A stretch of 64,000 nt of DNA from Comamonadaceae bacterium (GTDB taxonomy: Bacteria > Pseudomonadota > Gammaproteobacteria > Burkholderiales > Burkholderiaceae_C): NCBI GenBank assembly GCA_947450695.1, contig CANFWV010000001.1, positions 92,138-156,137 of the forward strand. The letters are read 5' to 3'. The notes under the pieces were generated by a model, which saw nothing but the letters and a program-made list of their open reading frames with translations, did not search any database and had not been told where the DNA came from. Below are positions 9,653 through 19,269 of this stretch, piece by piece (positions within the stretch are counted from its first letter, which is position 1; each line of letters starts with the position of its first letter). Made by a program: the position numbers and the translations under genes.

Positions 9653-11155
9653 TCATTGCTCTTGAGCAGCAGAGGTGTCATCGGTAAACCAATGGGCACG
9701 TGCGGTCATGATCAGGGCTGTGGCTTCGTCCGCAGACTGGCCAGTGATATCGGTAAGTTCGTCAACGGCCAGGTCGGCCAGATCGTCGCGGGTGTGAATA
9801 CCCGACTCGCCCAACTTGGCAATCAACTCAGGTGTCAGACCTTCGACATCGCGCAGATTTTGCGAGACGGCTTCAGCATCTTCTTCCTTAGCGATTTCCA
9901 TCGTCAGCAAGGCGTCTTTGGCGCGAGTGCGCAGTTCATTGACGGTATCTTCATCGAAAGATTCGATCTCAAGCATTTCCTGGATCGGCACATAGGCCAC
10001 TTCTTCGAGGCTGGTGAATCCTTCAGAAATAAGGATGTCGGCGATCTCTTCGTCCACATCCAGCTTTTCCATGAACAGTTTGCGGCTGCTGTCAGACTCA
10101 GTAGCCTGCTTTTCAGCAGACTCGTCGGCCGTCATGATGTTGATCTTCCAGCCAGTCAGTTCAGCGGCAAGGCGAACGTTTTGTCCACCACGGCCAATTG
10201 ATATGGCCAGATTTTCTTCATCGACCACCACATCCATGGCATGACGTTCTTCGTCCACCACGATGGAGGAAACATTGGCCGGCGCCAGTGCGCCGATGAC
10301 GAATTGAGCCGGATCCTCGCTCCAGAGCACGATGTCAACACGCTCACCAGCGAGCTCATTGGTAACGCCATTGACACGAGTCCCACGAACGCCAACACAA
10401 GTGCCGATCGGGTCGACTCGCTTGTCATGAGACAGAACGGCAATCTTGGCGCGTGAACCAGGGTCACGGGCGCAGGATTTAATTTCTAGCAAGCCTTGTT
10501 CAATTTCAGGCACTTCCTGACGGAAGAGCTCGATCATGTACTCAGGCGATGTGCGCGAAAGAATGATGGGCGCACCGCGCAACGTCGTGTCGACCTCCAT
10601 GATCATGGCCCGCACACGGTCACCCGAGCGAAGGTTTTCCTTAGGGATCATGTCGCTGCGACGCAAACGGCCTTCAACGCGGCCGGACTCGACAATGATG
10701 TCGCCCTTGTCCATGCGCTTGACGGTGCCAACGAAAATTTTCTCGCCGCGCGACATGAAGTCGTTCAGCAACATTTCACGCTCAGCGTCGCGGATTTTTT
10801 GCAAGATCACCTGCTTGGCAGCTTGCGCGCCAATGCGGCCGATCGGCAGGCTTTCGACGGGTTTTTCGATGTAATCGCCTTCTTCGATGTCCGCGATTTC
10901 ATCGCGTGCATCGCTGACCAGCTCTTCACCCTCTGGGTTTTGCAGGCCAGCTTCGTCAGGCACAACAAGCCAACGGCGGAAGGTTTCATAAACGCCGCTA
11001 TCGCGGTCCACGGCGACGCGGATGTCCACGCCTTCGGGATAGACCTTCTTGGTGGCCGAAGCGAGCGCGAGCTCGACGGCACCAAAAACGACGTCACGTT
11101 CAACATTCTTCTCACGCGATATGGCATCAACCAACATCAACAGTTCGCGATTCAT
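9653..11155 (-). CDS. nusA: Transcription termination/antitermination protein NusA
   Basis: NusA binds RNA polymerase and modulates pausing, termination and antitermination. The 500 residues contain the N-terminal RNAP-binding domain ([20 protein letters not shown]), an S1 domain at about 130 to 200, and KH domains with [20 protein letters not shown] and [20 protein letters not shown]. Two C-terminal acidic repeats follow, with helix-hairpin-helix character ([20 protein letters not shown]). The C-terminal repeats are typical of proteobacteria. The gene lies 23 nt downstream of rimP. Confidence 0.96.
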   Translation of the reverse strand: MNRELLMLVDAISREKNVERDVVFGAVELALASATKKVYPEGVDIRVAVDRDSGVYETFRRWLVVPDEAGLQNPEGEELVSDARDEIADIEEGDYIEKPVESLPIGRIGAQAAKQVILQKIRDAEREMLLNDFMSRGEKIFVGTVKRMDKGDIIVESGRVEGRLRRSDMIPKENLRSGDRVRAMIMEVDTTLRGAPIILSRTSPEYMIELFRQEVPEIEQGLLEIKSCARDPGSRAKIAVLSHDKRVDPIGTCVGVRGTRVNGVTNELAGERVDIVLWSEDPAQFVIGALAPANVSSIVVDEERHAMDVVVDEENLAISIGRGGQNVRLAAELTGWKINIMTADESAEKQATESDSSRKLFMEKLDVDEEIADILISEGFTSLEEVAYVPIQEMLEIESFDEDTVNELRTRAKDALLTMEIAKEEDAEAVSQNLRDVEGLTPELIAKLGESGIHTRDDLADLAVDELTDITGQSADEATALIMTARAHWFTDDTSAAQEQ

Positions 11156-11178
11156 TTCACAAGCCTGCCTTTCTCTTA

Positions 11179-11775
11179 TTACTCAGTCTGTTTATCTACA
11201 GGTGGAACGCTTTTGGGTCGGCGTCCCTTGAAGTCCACCACAGGCGCCAAACGCGCTTGGGCAATTTCGTCAAGCGTGAAGCCCAGCGCTTGTAAAGGCG
11301 CGGGAATTCTGTGCTTGCTCACTTTTTGTCCTGGCTTGACATCGGGTTCTTCAGCCCAAACGATCTGCCAGCCAGCTTCAACACGCTCTAGCGTGCCGCG
11401 AAATTTCTTGCGATTGGCCGACACCACCGATCCCGCACTAGCGGCGACACCAATCGGTGCCTTCAAAGTGATATCAATCAAGTCACCGAGAAAACGCTCA
11501 AAATCTTTTTCAGTCCGCAGCGGCCTGTCGATTCCGGGCGAGCTGACCTCCAACCGGGAATATTCAGTACCTTCAACTTCCAGCACAAACTGGAGTTGGC
11601 GAGTGACTTTTTCGCAATCTTCTGCATTGATATGCTGCTCGGCACCAGGGGCTGTGCCCAACAGATAAGGCATGTCAATCGTCACGCGCAGCAAACCGCC
11701 GGTCGTGCGCTCAATGTCAACCAGCTCGTACCCAAGCCCGGTCACAGTTTGACTAATCGTGTCGTGTAAAGCCAT
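11179..11775 (-). CDS. rimP: Ribosome maturation factor RimP
   Basis: RimP acts in early maturation of the 30S subunit. This 198-residue protein has the N-terminal alpha/beta domain ([20 protein letters not shown]), the motif ITAEDC in the local form [20 protein letters not shown], and the highly conserved [21 protein letters not shown] stretch that joins to the C-terminal SH3-like domain. The tail after about residue 175 is basic and poorly conserved. It is the first gene of the rimP-nusA-infB-rbfA-truB-typA series; the promoter should lie in 11776-11811, before the terminator of the neighbouring operon. Confidence 0.94.
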   Translation of the reverse strand: MALHDTISQTVTGLGYELVDIERTTGGLLRVTIDMPYLLGTAPGAEQHINAEDCEKVTRQLQFVLEVEGTEYSRLEVSSPGIDRPLRTEKDFERFLGDLIDITLKAPIGVAASAGSVVSANRKKFRGTLERVEAGWQIVWAEEPDVKPGQKVSKHRIPAPLQALGFTLDEIAQARLAPVVDFKGRRPKSVPPVDKQTE

Positions 11776-11811
11776 TCAGTTTCTAAAACTCATCCACAGT
11801 GCAAAAACAAA

Positions 11812-11848
11812 CGCCCAAAAAAAATGGGCGGTGAAAACCCGCCCATTT
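11812..11848 (-). terminator. Rho-independent terminator of the yejABEF-like operon
   Basis: AAATGGGCGG (11822-11831) and CCGCCCATTT (11839-11848) form a perfect 10-bp stem with a 7-nt loop. On the minus strand the stem runs directly into eight T residues (A run 11817-11824 on the plus strand), a classic intrinsic terminator. It ends transcription coming from the ABC transporter genes before rimP. Confidence 0.85.
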
Positions 11849-11925
11849 GGTCGTGAAGCCGGTATTGTAGCCTCAGGTCTTGCCCTCTGCAAACAAAACT
11901 CGTGCCAAACGCGGTGCTTTTTGCC

Positions 11926-13557
11926 TCATGACGTGGTTTGCGTCACCAGTAACCGTGTGTAAGGGTGTTGTGGCGACGACAGTACCTGGTCGACCGGACC
12001 CGATTCGAGCACTTCACCACTTTGCATGACCAGTACATCGTGCGCCATGGCACGAATCACATCGACATCGTGGGTGATGAGCAAATAACTCAAACCACGC
12101 TCCCGTTGTAAGCGCTGAAGCAATTCCAGCACCTGCTTTTGGACGGTCACGTCAAGTGCGCTGGTGGGCTCATCCAACACCAAGATGTCGGGTTCGACCA
12201 TCAAAGCCCGGGCGATCGCCACGCGCTGGCGTTGGCCCCCCGAAAACTCATGTGGATAGCGTTGCAACAGCAGCGGGAATTGGGCTTCGGTCATGCCCAC
12301 GTCGAACAACGCTTTGACCACCTGCGGGTATCTCTGCGAAACCGATAGCTGAGGCTGATGCACGCGCAGGCCTTCGCCGACTATTTCCTCAATGGTCATG
12401 CGCGGTGATAGCGACGAAAAAGGATCTTGAAAAACCACTTGTACCGAACCCCGTATGGCTTTGTTGTTGGCGGCATCGCGGCCCCAGGTTTTACCGACCA
12501 GTTGCAGTTCGCCGTGACTCGGGTGCAAGCCCAAGACGGCCAACGCTAACGTTGATTTCCCGGAACCCGACTCCCCAATCACCCCGAGGGTTCGGCCTTT
12601 GGCGATGCTGAAAGTAGCCGAATGAACGGCGACAAACTCCCCTTTTTTGAACCAGCCGCGAAAGCCGGCGATGGGCACCGGATAGCTGACGCGCAAGTTT
12701 TGACTCTGCATCACGGTTGAGGATGCGCCGTTGGGAAAAGTCTCCGTCACATCCCTGACTGGCCGGCTGTCCATCAATTTTCGGGTGTACGGGTGTTGTG
12801 GTTTGCTAAACACATCAGCGACAAGACCCTGCTCGACGATCACGCCGTTTTCCATGACAGCGACTCGGTCTGCAAAACGCCGAACCAAGTTCAAGTCGTG
12901 CGTGATGAGTAGCACGGCCATGCCATTTTTCATTTGCAGCGCCGACAGCAAGTCCAAAATTTGACTGCGCAAACTGACGTCCAGCGCCGTGGTCGGTTCG
13001 TCAGCCAGTAACAGCTTTGGCTGGCAAGCGAGCGCCATCGCGATCATGGCGCGCTGACGTTGGCCACCCGATAACTGGTGGGGAAAAGAATGGGAGCGGC
13101 GCCCTGCCTCGGGAATTCCGGTATCTGCCAGCAAGCCCACCGCGGCTTGATGCGCCTGTGCCGGACTCAGCCCTTCCTTCAGCTGCAGTACCTCCGCGAT
13201 CTGATCGCCCACACTGAAGAGTGGGTTCAGCGCGGTCATGGGCTCCTGAAAAATCATCGCGATGTCGCGACCGCGGACCGTCCGCAGGTCACGCTCTGGA
13301 AGCGCCAGAAGGTCAACTTGCGCAGTGCTTTTAGGCGCATGTTGGATGCCACGGAAAATCGCCTGCCCTGAAATTTGAGCGCCTTGCACCAAGCCCAACA
13401 AACTCAAAGCCGTCACGGTTTTACCTGAGCCTGATTCACCCACCAAGGCCAACTTTTCCCCGGCGGCAACAGAAAAGTCGATGCTGCGCACCACTTCTTT
13501 TCCGGCAAAAGAGACACGCAGCCCCTGAACATCCAATAAATTAGGCGAGCTCATCAT
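11926..13557 (-). CDS. yejF: Dual ATPase subunit of a peptide ABC importer (YejF-like)
   Basis: One polypeptide carries two ABC ATPase domains, as in the YejF subunit of the YejABEF oligopeptide/microcin C importer. The first domain has Walker A GESGSGKTVTALS, signature LSGGQRQRAMIAMAL and Walker B LLLADEPTTALD. The second has GESGSGKSTLALAV, FSGGQRQRVAIARAL and ILVLDEPTSALD. I take the ATG at 13557, which overlaps the stop of yejE in an ATGA; the next codon is also ATG. It is the last gene of a four-gene operon and is followed by a strong terminator. The exact peptide substrate cannot be read from sequence. Confidence 0.92.
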   Translation of the reverse strand: MMSSPNLLDVQGLRVSFAGKEVVRSIDFSVAAGEKLALVGESGSGKTVTALSLLGLVQGAQISGQAIFRGIQHAPKSTAQVDLLALPERDLRTVRGRDIAMIFQEPMTALNPLFSVGDQIAEVLQLKEGLSPAQAHQAAVGLLADTGIPEAGRRSHSFPHQLSGGQRQRAMIAMALACQPKLLLADEPTTALDVSLRSQILDLLSALQMKNGMAVLLITHDLNLVRRFADRVAVMENGVIVEQGLVADVFSKPQHPYTRKLMDSRPVRDVTETFPNGASSTVMQSQNLRVSYPVPIAGFRGWFKKGEFVAVHSATFSIAKGRTLGVIGESGSGKSTLALAVLGLHPSHGELQLVGKTWGRDAANNKAIRGSVQVVFQDPFSSLSPRMTIEEIVGEGLRVHQPQLSVSQRYPQVVKALFDVGMTEAQFPLLLQRYPHEFSGGQRQRVAIARALMVEPDILVLDEPTSALDVTVQKQVLELLQRLQRERGLSYLLITHDVDVIRAMAHDVLVMQSGEVLESGPVDQVLSSPQHPYTRLLVTQTTS

Positions 13558-14576
13558 TCTGCCTTTCGCGGGTCTAGTGCATCGCGCAGGGCGTCGCCCA
13601 TGAAGGTCAGCAAGAGCAGCGTCATCACAAGCACTATGAAGGTGGACAGGGAGATCCACCAAGCGTCAATGTTGTTTTTGCCTTGCGACAGTAACTCGCC
13701 CAACGAAGGTGTTCCGGGCGGCACGCCAAGGCCTAAAAAATCCAATGAGGTCAAAGCCAAAATAGCGGCGCTCATGCGAAAGGGCAAAAAAGTCACGACT
13801 GGGGTCATGCTATTGGGCAACACATGGCGAAAAATGATTTGCCACGGGCTCAAGCCCATGGCACGCGCAGCACGCACGTAGTCCAGTTGCCGATTCCGGA
13901 GAAATTCAGCGCGTACATAGTCAGACAATCCAAGCCAGCCAAAGAGGCTGAGAAGCAACAGTAGCAAGGCAATGCTAGGGGCAAAAATGGCACTGAAAAT
14001 GATCAACAAATACAGCTCTGGCATAGAACCCCAGACTTCCATGAAACGCTGGCAGACCAGGTCAACTTTGCCGCCAAAATAGCCTTGCATCGCGCCGGAT
14101 AAAACGCCTAGCACTACGCCTGTAAAGGTCAAGGCCAAGGCAAACAGCACGCTGACCCGAAAACCATAAATCAGTTGCGCCAGCAGGTCTCGACCACGGT
14201 CGTCCGTGCCCAGCCAATTGTCCCGCGTCGGCCTTGATGGATTGGGCTCCTTGGCAAAATAATTCAATGTCTTTGGACCGTAGGGATTGGGTGCGTAAAT
14301 GACCCAATTACGACCAGAACTCAGCTTGGCGCGGATGAACGGATCAAGGTAGTCGGTGGCCGTCTCAAAATCACCGCCGAAGGTTTTTTCCGGATACACC
14401 GTGAGGATCGGAAAGTAATAGTTTCCCTCGTACTTCAGTAGCAATGGCCGGTCGTTCGAGACCACTTCAGCCAGCAGGCTGATCAACACCAGCGCGCAAA
14501 ACAGCACCAAGCTGCTGAAGCCCAGATGATTCCCGCGAAAACGCCGCCAAGCCCTGCGCGATGGCGACAACGACAC
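13554..14576 (-). CDS. yejE: ABC transporter permease (YejE-like)
   Basis: This is the second inner-membrane permease of the peptide importer. It has one N-terminal membrane segment, a periplasmic loop with SNDRPLLLKYEGNYYFP typical of YejE, and a binding-protein-dependent transport domain with the EAA-like motif RAARAMGLSPWQIIFRHVLP. The frame is open to 14639, which would overlap yejB by 47 nt. I prefer the GTG at 14576 because the protein then begins with SLSPSRRAWRRFRGNH, like family members, and the overlap disappears. The start is therefore uncertain, the function is not. Confidence 0.88.
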   Translation of the reverse strand: MSLSPSRRAWRRFRGNHLGFSSLVLFCALVLISLLAEVVSNDRPLLLKYEGNYYFPILTVYPEKTFGGDFETATDYLDPFIRAKLSSGRNWVIYAPNPYGPKTLNYFAKEPNPSRPTRDNWLGTDDRGRDLLAQLIYGFRVSVLFALALTFTGVVLGVLSGAMQGYFGGKVDLVCQRFMEVWGSMPELYLLIIFSAIFAPSIALLLLLLSLFGWLGLSDYVRAEFLRNRQLDYVRAARAMGLSPWQIIFRHVLPNSMTPVVTFLPFRMSAAILALTSLDFLGLGVPPGTPSLGELLSQGKNNIDAWWISLSTFIVLVMTLLLLTFMGDALRDALDPRKAE

Positions 14577-14592
14577 TGGCGCAGCGGGGGGC

Positions 14593-15627
14593 TTATTCGA
14601 ACCGTACACGCGGATCCACCCAGACATAACAAAGATCACTGAGCAGCTTGGTCAACAAGCCAATCAGCGTAAAAAAGTACAGCGTGCCCAGCACCACCGG
14701 GTAGTCACGGCGAATCACGCTTTCATAACTCAGCAAGCCCAGGCCGTCGAGCGAAAAAAGCGTTTCGATCAGCAACGATCCCGTGAAAAAAGCCCCGACA
14801 AAGGCCGCTGGAAAACCAGTGATGATGGGAATCAGCGCATTCCGAAAAACGTGTTTATAAAGCACCTGCCGCTCAGCCAGACCCTTGGCACGCGCGGTCA
14901 CGACATATTGCTTGCGAATCTCTTCGAGAAAAGCGTTTTTAGTCAAGATCGCGGTGACGGCAAAGCTGCCCAACACCATCGCCGTGACCGGCAAGGCGAT
15001 ATGCCAAAGGTAGTCCACCACGCGAGCCGCCCAGCTCATCTCGTCCCAGTTGCTCGAGGTCAATCCACGTAGAGGAAACCACTGCAGTTGCCCACCAAAA
15101 ACCACCAACAATACGACGCCCAACACAAAGCCTGGAATCGCATAACCAACCAGCACCAACAAGGTCGTGATGAGGTCAAACTGAGACCCTGCGCGCACGG
15201 CCTTGGCAACGCCCAGCGGCACCGCCACCAGATAGCTGATGAGGAAGGTCCACAAGCCGAGACTGATGGACACTGGCAGCTTTTCAATGATCAGCTGCGA
15301 GACGTCTTTATTTTGAAAAAAGCTCTTGCCCAAATCAAAACGGGCGAACTGCCCGAGCATTTGAAAGAAACGTTCATGGGCTGGTTTGTCAAAGCCATAC
15401 AGCGCTTTGATCTGCTCAATGCGCTTTGGGTCGACGCCCTGCGCCCCACGGTAACTGAAGCCGCCACCTTCAGCGCCACCGCCGCCAGCCGCGCCAGCTT
15501 TGGCCTCTGCCAGATACTGTTCAACCGGCCCACCCGGCACAAACTGTACGACAGCGAAGGTGATAATCAAAACGCCCAACAAGGTCGGCACCATGAGCAG
15601 CACGCGCTTAAGAATATATGCCAGCAT
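14593..15627 (-). CDS. yejB: ABC transporter permease (YejB-like)
   Basis: This is the first permease of the peptide importer, about 344 residues. It begins [20 protein letters not shown] and has the typical VQFVPGGPVEQ loop, a glycine-rich insertion near residue 55, six predicted membrane segments and the EAA motif TARAKGLAERQVLYKHVFRN. The ATG at 15627 shares one base with the TGA of the binding-protein gene (TGATG), which suggests translational coupling. A longer reading from 15642 would overlap more and adds no conserved residues. Confidence 0.9.
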   Translation of the reverse strand: MLAYILKRVLLMVPTLLGVLIITFAVVQFVPGGPVEQYLAEAKAGAAGGGGAEGGGFSYRGAQGVDPKRIEQIKALYGFDKPAHERFFQMLGQFARFDLGKSFFQNKDVSQLIIEKLPVSISLGLWTFLISYLVAVPLGVAKAVRAGSQFDLITTLLVLVGYAIPGFVLGVVLLVVFGGQLQWFPLRGLTSSNWDEMSWAARVVDYLWHIALPVTAMVLGSFAVTAILTKNAFLEEIRKQYVVTARAKGLAERQVLYKHVFRNALIPIITGFPAAFVGAFFTGSLLIETLFSLDGLGLLSYESVIRRDYPVVLGTLYFFTLIGLLTKLLSDLCYVWVDPRVRFE

Positions 15628-17444
15628 CAGCGTGCCCACCAAGTGAAAATTGCCCAGCCTTCGCCAGTCGAGTAATCCGGGGGCTGCACAGGCCGTGCCA
15701 AACGCCAGTCATTGAAAGCCATACGGTGTGTAGAAGCCGTCCACTGAGGAATGAGGTAGTGACTGTGGCTGATGACGCGGTCGAGCGCGCGGCAAGCGGG
15801 CAATAGATCGGCCTTGGTTTTAGCGCTGGTCATGCGCGCAATGATCGCATCGACCACCGGGCTGCTGACACCCGCCATGTTTCCCGAGTCTTCCATCACA
15901 GCGGCTTTGCTGCCGAACATCTCCGCATACTCTTGCCCAGGATTGTGCGTACCGCCATAGGCCAGCGAAATAATATCGAACTCAAACTTACTCAAACGTT
16001 GTTGATACAGCGCGAAATCGACAGCTCGGTAGTTCAGCTGAATCCCGAGTTTTTCAAGGTTGCGCGCCCACGGCGCCACAATGCGAGCGCCGCCTTCGTT
16101 GCTGTCTAGGTATTCAATCACCATGGCTTCACCACCGCTGTTGCGCAATACGCCACCCTGAATGCGCCAGCCCGCTTCGGCCAACAAGTCGCGCGCACGG
16201 CGCAGATTAGCGCGCAAATTACGCTCGCCATCGGTGCGCGGCGGCACAAACATAGGCCCGAATACAGCGCCGGGAAGCTGCTGTCGCCACGGCGACAAAA
16301 TGGTCAGTTCTTGTGCGCCGGGCAGATCGCTGGCTTGGCAATCGGTATTGCCAAACAAGCCAACAACACGCTGGTAAGCGCTGTAGAACATCTGCCGGTT
16401 CATCCATTCGTAATCAATCGCCAAACCTAGGGCTTCGCGAACACGGACATCCTTGAACTTGTCACGCCGCACATTGACAACGTAGCTTTGAAAACCCGAC
16501 GGCAGACGATGTTTGAATTCGCCCTTTACCAACTCGCCCGAATCAAAGCGTTTACCGTTAACGCGGCGGGCCCAGTCACCGGCTGAAAAGAAGCGCATGA
16601 GGTCAAATTCACCCGCCTTCAGCGCTTCCAATTTCGCCGTGTTGTCTTTGTAAATTTTGACGATAATGCGGTCAAAGTTGACCATGCCGCGGCGCACGTT
16701 CAGGTCTTTGGCCCAGTAGGCCGGGTCACGCACATACGTGATGTCTTTGCCAAAGCGCACAGGCCCTATTTTGTAAGGGCCACTGCCAATGGGAATGTCC
16801 ATCACGACCGAGTCAAAGCGTTTGGGCTGACCACCGTCCATCCCCCAGCTGTGACTGAAAACAGGCAAGCCGCCCACGGTCAGGGGCAGTTCGCGGTTTG
16901 GTTTTTTGAAGCGGTAGCGCAGCCGGCGTTCTCCCAGCACGTCAAGGCCTGCCACGTCTTCGAGCAGCGTCTTGTAAGCCGGTGACGAGTAAGGCCCCAT
17001 GAGCATGTCGAAAGTGTGCTTCACATCAGCGGCAAGCACCGGCTCACCATTGTGAAATCGGGCTTCAGGGCGCAGCACAAAGGTGGCGCTCAAACCATCA
17101 GTAGCCACAGTCACGTCTTCGGCCAGCAGGCCGTAACCGGCTGCGGTTTCGTCAAGTGAGCCGACCAGCAAGCTGTCAAACATCAGATCGGTTAGGTAGG
17201 CCGGCGCACTGCCCTTAATAGTGAACGGGTTGTATTTGTCAAATGTGGAGCTGCGCAGGTTGCTCACCAAGCGCAGATCACCGCCCTTGGGTGCTGCCGG
17301 GTTGACATAGTCAAAATGTCTGAAGTCGGCTGGGTATTTGAGGTCTCCCCAAAGCGCGTAGCCATAGCCTGACCAAGCTGGCGCACTGATGCCAAGGCCC
17401 AAAGCCAGGGAAAGAACAACAGCAAAAACTCGCAGACATCGCAT
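15627..17444 (-). CDS. yejA: Extracellular peptide-binding protein, family 5 (YejA-like)
   Basis: This 605-residue periplasmic binding protein of the SBP_bac_5 family delivers peptides to the YejBEF membrane complex. It begins with a signal peptide ([20 protein letters not shown], cleavage near APAWS). YejA features follow: [51 protein letters not shown] and [16 protein letters not shown]. It is the first gene of the operon and is divergent from fabI, with 77 nt between the starts. Confidence 0.92.
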   Translation of the reverse strand: MRCLRVFAVVLSLALGLGISAPAWSGYGYALWGDLKYPADFRHFDYVNPAAPKGGDLRLVSNLRSSTFDKYNPFTIKGSAPAYLTDLMFDSLLVGSLDETAAGYGLLAEDVTVATDGLSATFVLRPEARFHNGEPVLAADVKHTFDMLMGPYSSPAYKTLLEDVAGLDVLGERRLRYRFKKPNRELPLTVGGLPVFSHSWGMDGGQPKRFDSVVMDIPIGSGPYKIGPVRFGKDITYVRDPAYWAKDLNVRRGMVNFDRIIVKIYKDNTAKLEALKAGEFDLMRFFSAGDWARRVNGKRFDSGELVKGEFKHRLPSGFQSYVVNVRRDKFKDVRVREALGLAIDYEWMNRQMFYSAYQRVVGLFGNTDCQASDLPGAQELTILSPWRQQLPGAVFGPMFVPPRTDGERNLRANLRRARDLLAEAGWRIQGGVLRNSGGEAMVIEYLDSNEGGARIVAPWARNLEKLGIQLNYRAVDFALYQQRLSKFEFDIISLAYGGTHNPGQEYAEMFGSKAAVMEDSGNMAGVSSPVVDAIIARMTSAKTKADLLPACRALDRVISHSHYLIPQWTASTHRMAFNDWRLARPVQPPDYSTGEGWAIFTWWAR

Positions 17445-17521
17445 GCGACAATTCTGCCTTAACTATCCATCCCGTTCTCGGCGAACGGACACGGCGGACA
17501 AACCTTCAGAGGAATAAGAAC

Positions 17522-18319
17522 ATGGGATTTTTGACTGGCAAGAAACTGCTAATCACCGGCGTACTGTCAAACCGCTCGATCGCTTACGGGATCGCTAAGG
17601 CCTGCCATGCACAAGGCGCTGAGCTGGCCTTCAGCTATGTCGGTGAGCGCTTCAAGGACCGCATCACCGAATTTGCAGCCGACTTCAATTCCAAACTGAT
17701 CTTTGATTGCGATGTCGGTGACGACGCACAAATCGACAAGTTGTTCTCTGAACTGTCCGCCCACTGGCCGACCTTCGACGGCTTTGTTCACTCTATTGGC
17801 TTCGCGCCACGCGAATCGATTGCCGGCGACTTTCTAGAAGGTTTGTCGCGCGAAGGTTTCAAGGTCGCGCACGACATCAGTGCCTATAGCTTTCCTGCCA
17901 TGGCCAAAGCCGCCCTGCCCTACCTCAACAAAAAATCAGCCCTGCTGACGCTGACGTACTTGGGTGCGCTGCGGGTGCTGCCGAACTACAACACGATGGG
18001 TTTGGCCAAAGCCAGCCTGGAGGCCTCCGTGCGCTACATGGCTGAGTCTATGGGTCCCAAGGGCATGCGTGTCAACGGCATCAGTGCCGGACCGATCAAA
18101 ACGCTGGCGGCCAGTGGCATTGCCGGCTTTGGCAAAATTCTGGGCGCAGTGGCAGCGGCATCACCGATCCGCCGCAACGTGACGATTGATGAAGTCGGCA
18201 ATGTCGCAGCGTTCCTGATGAGCGATTTGGCCAGTGGCGTGACGGCCGAAATCACCTACGTCGATGGCGGCTTTAGCCATGTTGTGGGCGGCATTGCGGA
18301 ACCCGTCGAAGCCAGCTAA
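17522..18319 (+). CDS. fabI: Enoyl-[acyl-carrier-protein] reductase (NADH), FabI
   Basis: FabI carries out the last reduction of each fatty-acid elongation round. The 265-residue SDR protein has the NADH site [20 protein letters not shown], the modified glycine motif typical of FabI. The catalytic residues are in [20 protein letters not shown] (Tyr-x6-Lys), and [17 protein letters not shown] is the substrate loop. A GAGGAATAAGAAC ribosome-binding region stands just before the ATG. It is followed at 6 nt by the secreted DNA ligase gene, an unrelated function that may be cotranscribed. Confidence 0.96.
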   Translation: MGFLTGKKLLITGVLSNRSIAYGIAKACHAQGAELAFSYVGERFKDRITEFAADFNSKLIFDCDVGDDAQIDKLFSELSAHWPTFDGFVHSIGFAPRESIAGDFLEGLSREGFKVAHDISAYSFPAMAKAALPYLNKKSALLTLTYLGALRVLPNYNTMGLAKASLEASVRYMAESMGPKGMRVNGISAGPIKTLAASGIAGFGKILGAVAAASPIRRNVTIDEVGNVAAFLMSDLASGVTAEITYVDGGFSHVVGGIAEPVEAS

Positions 18320-18325
18320 TCCGGC

Positions 18326-19261
18326 ATGGAGTGCCGCCTCACCGCCATCGCCCGCCTAGTCAAGGCGGGTTTAGCTTGGCTGAGGTTGCCGTCCCTTTGC
18401 TTGGCTTTAGCCCTGGTGCTAGGACACGCTTTACCGCTTCGCGCAGCCGACAACAATCCGCCATTGATGCTGGCCAAGGTGTATCACCCTGGCATTGACT
18501 TACAAGACTATTGGGTCAGTGAAAAGTACGACGGTATGCGCGGTTACTGGGATGGCCAGAAACTACTGACTCGCGGTGGTGAGTCCATCTTTGCACCGGC
18601 GTGGTTTACCGCGAATTGGCCTGATGTCCCCATGGACGGTGAGCTCTGGGCTGGCCGCGGAGAGTTTCAGCAAGTTGTGTCAACCGTGCGCAAACTCAAG
18701 CCAGACGACGATGCCTGGCTCAACATTCGTTTCATGGTGTTTGACTTGCCGGATCATGGCGGTACTTTCACGCAGCGCATTCCGGCGCTTAACAACGTTG
18801 TCTTAAAAATCAACCAAGCCTGGGTCCAGGCTGTGCCGCAATGGAAGGTGGCCACTCATCTGGCACTGAGCAAAATGCTAACCCAGCTTGTGAAGGCGAA
18901 AGGCGAAGGCTTGATGCTGCACCGTGGAGCATCCCTTTACCTAGGCACCCGCACCGATGACTTGCTGAAAGTCAAAACCCACGAGGATGCCGAAGCACGG
19001 GTGGTTGGACACCTGCCCGGAAAAGGCAAATATGCCGGCGCGCTGGGCGCCTTGTTGGTCGAGATGCCCGCGTTGCCGGGACATAATCCGATTCGCTTCA
19101 AAATAGGCACAGGCCTGAGCGATGCCGAGCGCAAAGACCCGCCGCCTATTGGCACGACGGTGACCTATCGGTTCAGGGGATTCAACGACAGCGGCATTCC
19201 GCGTTTTGCCAGCTTCATGCGCATCCGAAATGACTTAGACGCCGTTAAACCGACGCCATAG
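18326..19261 (+). CDS. Secreted minimal ATP-dependent DNA ligase (LigE type)
   Basis: This 311-residue protein has the core of an ATP-dependent DNA ligase and no extra DNA-binding domains. Nucleotidyltransferase motifs are in order: motif I SEKYDGMRGYWDG with the adenylated Lys67, motif III MDGELWAGRGEF, motif IIIa IRFMVFDLPDHGG, motif IV GEGLMLHRG, motif V LLKVKTHEDAEA, then an OB domain. A hydrophobic N-terminus (residues 15 to 40, LCLALALVLGHALPLRA) is a likely signal peptide. This fits the LigE group, which is periplasmic and has been linked to natural transformation. The start at 18326 gives a longer n-region than usual, so a later start is possible. Confidence 0.87.
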   Translation: MECRLTAIARLVKAGLAWLRLPSLCLALALVLGHALPLRAADNNPPLMLAKVYHPGIDLQDYWVSEKYDGMRGYWDGQKLLTRGGESIFAPAWFTANWPDVPMDGELWAGRGEFQQVVSTVRKLKPDDDAWLNIRFMVFDLPDHGGTFTQRIPALNNVVLKINQAWVQAVPQWKVATHLALSKMLTQLVKAKGEGLMLHRGASLYLGTRTDDLLKVKTHEDAEARVVGHLPGKGKYAGALGALLVEMPALPGHNPIRFKIGTGLSDAERKDPPPIGTTVTYRFRGFNDSGIPRFASFMRIRNDLDAVKPTP

Positions 19262-19269
19262 ATCAGCCC

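Noticed and set aside
10496..11668. A 390-codon plus-strand open frame across nusA and rimP
   Set aside because: It spans two genuine genes in antisense and no protein family feature is visible.
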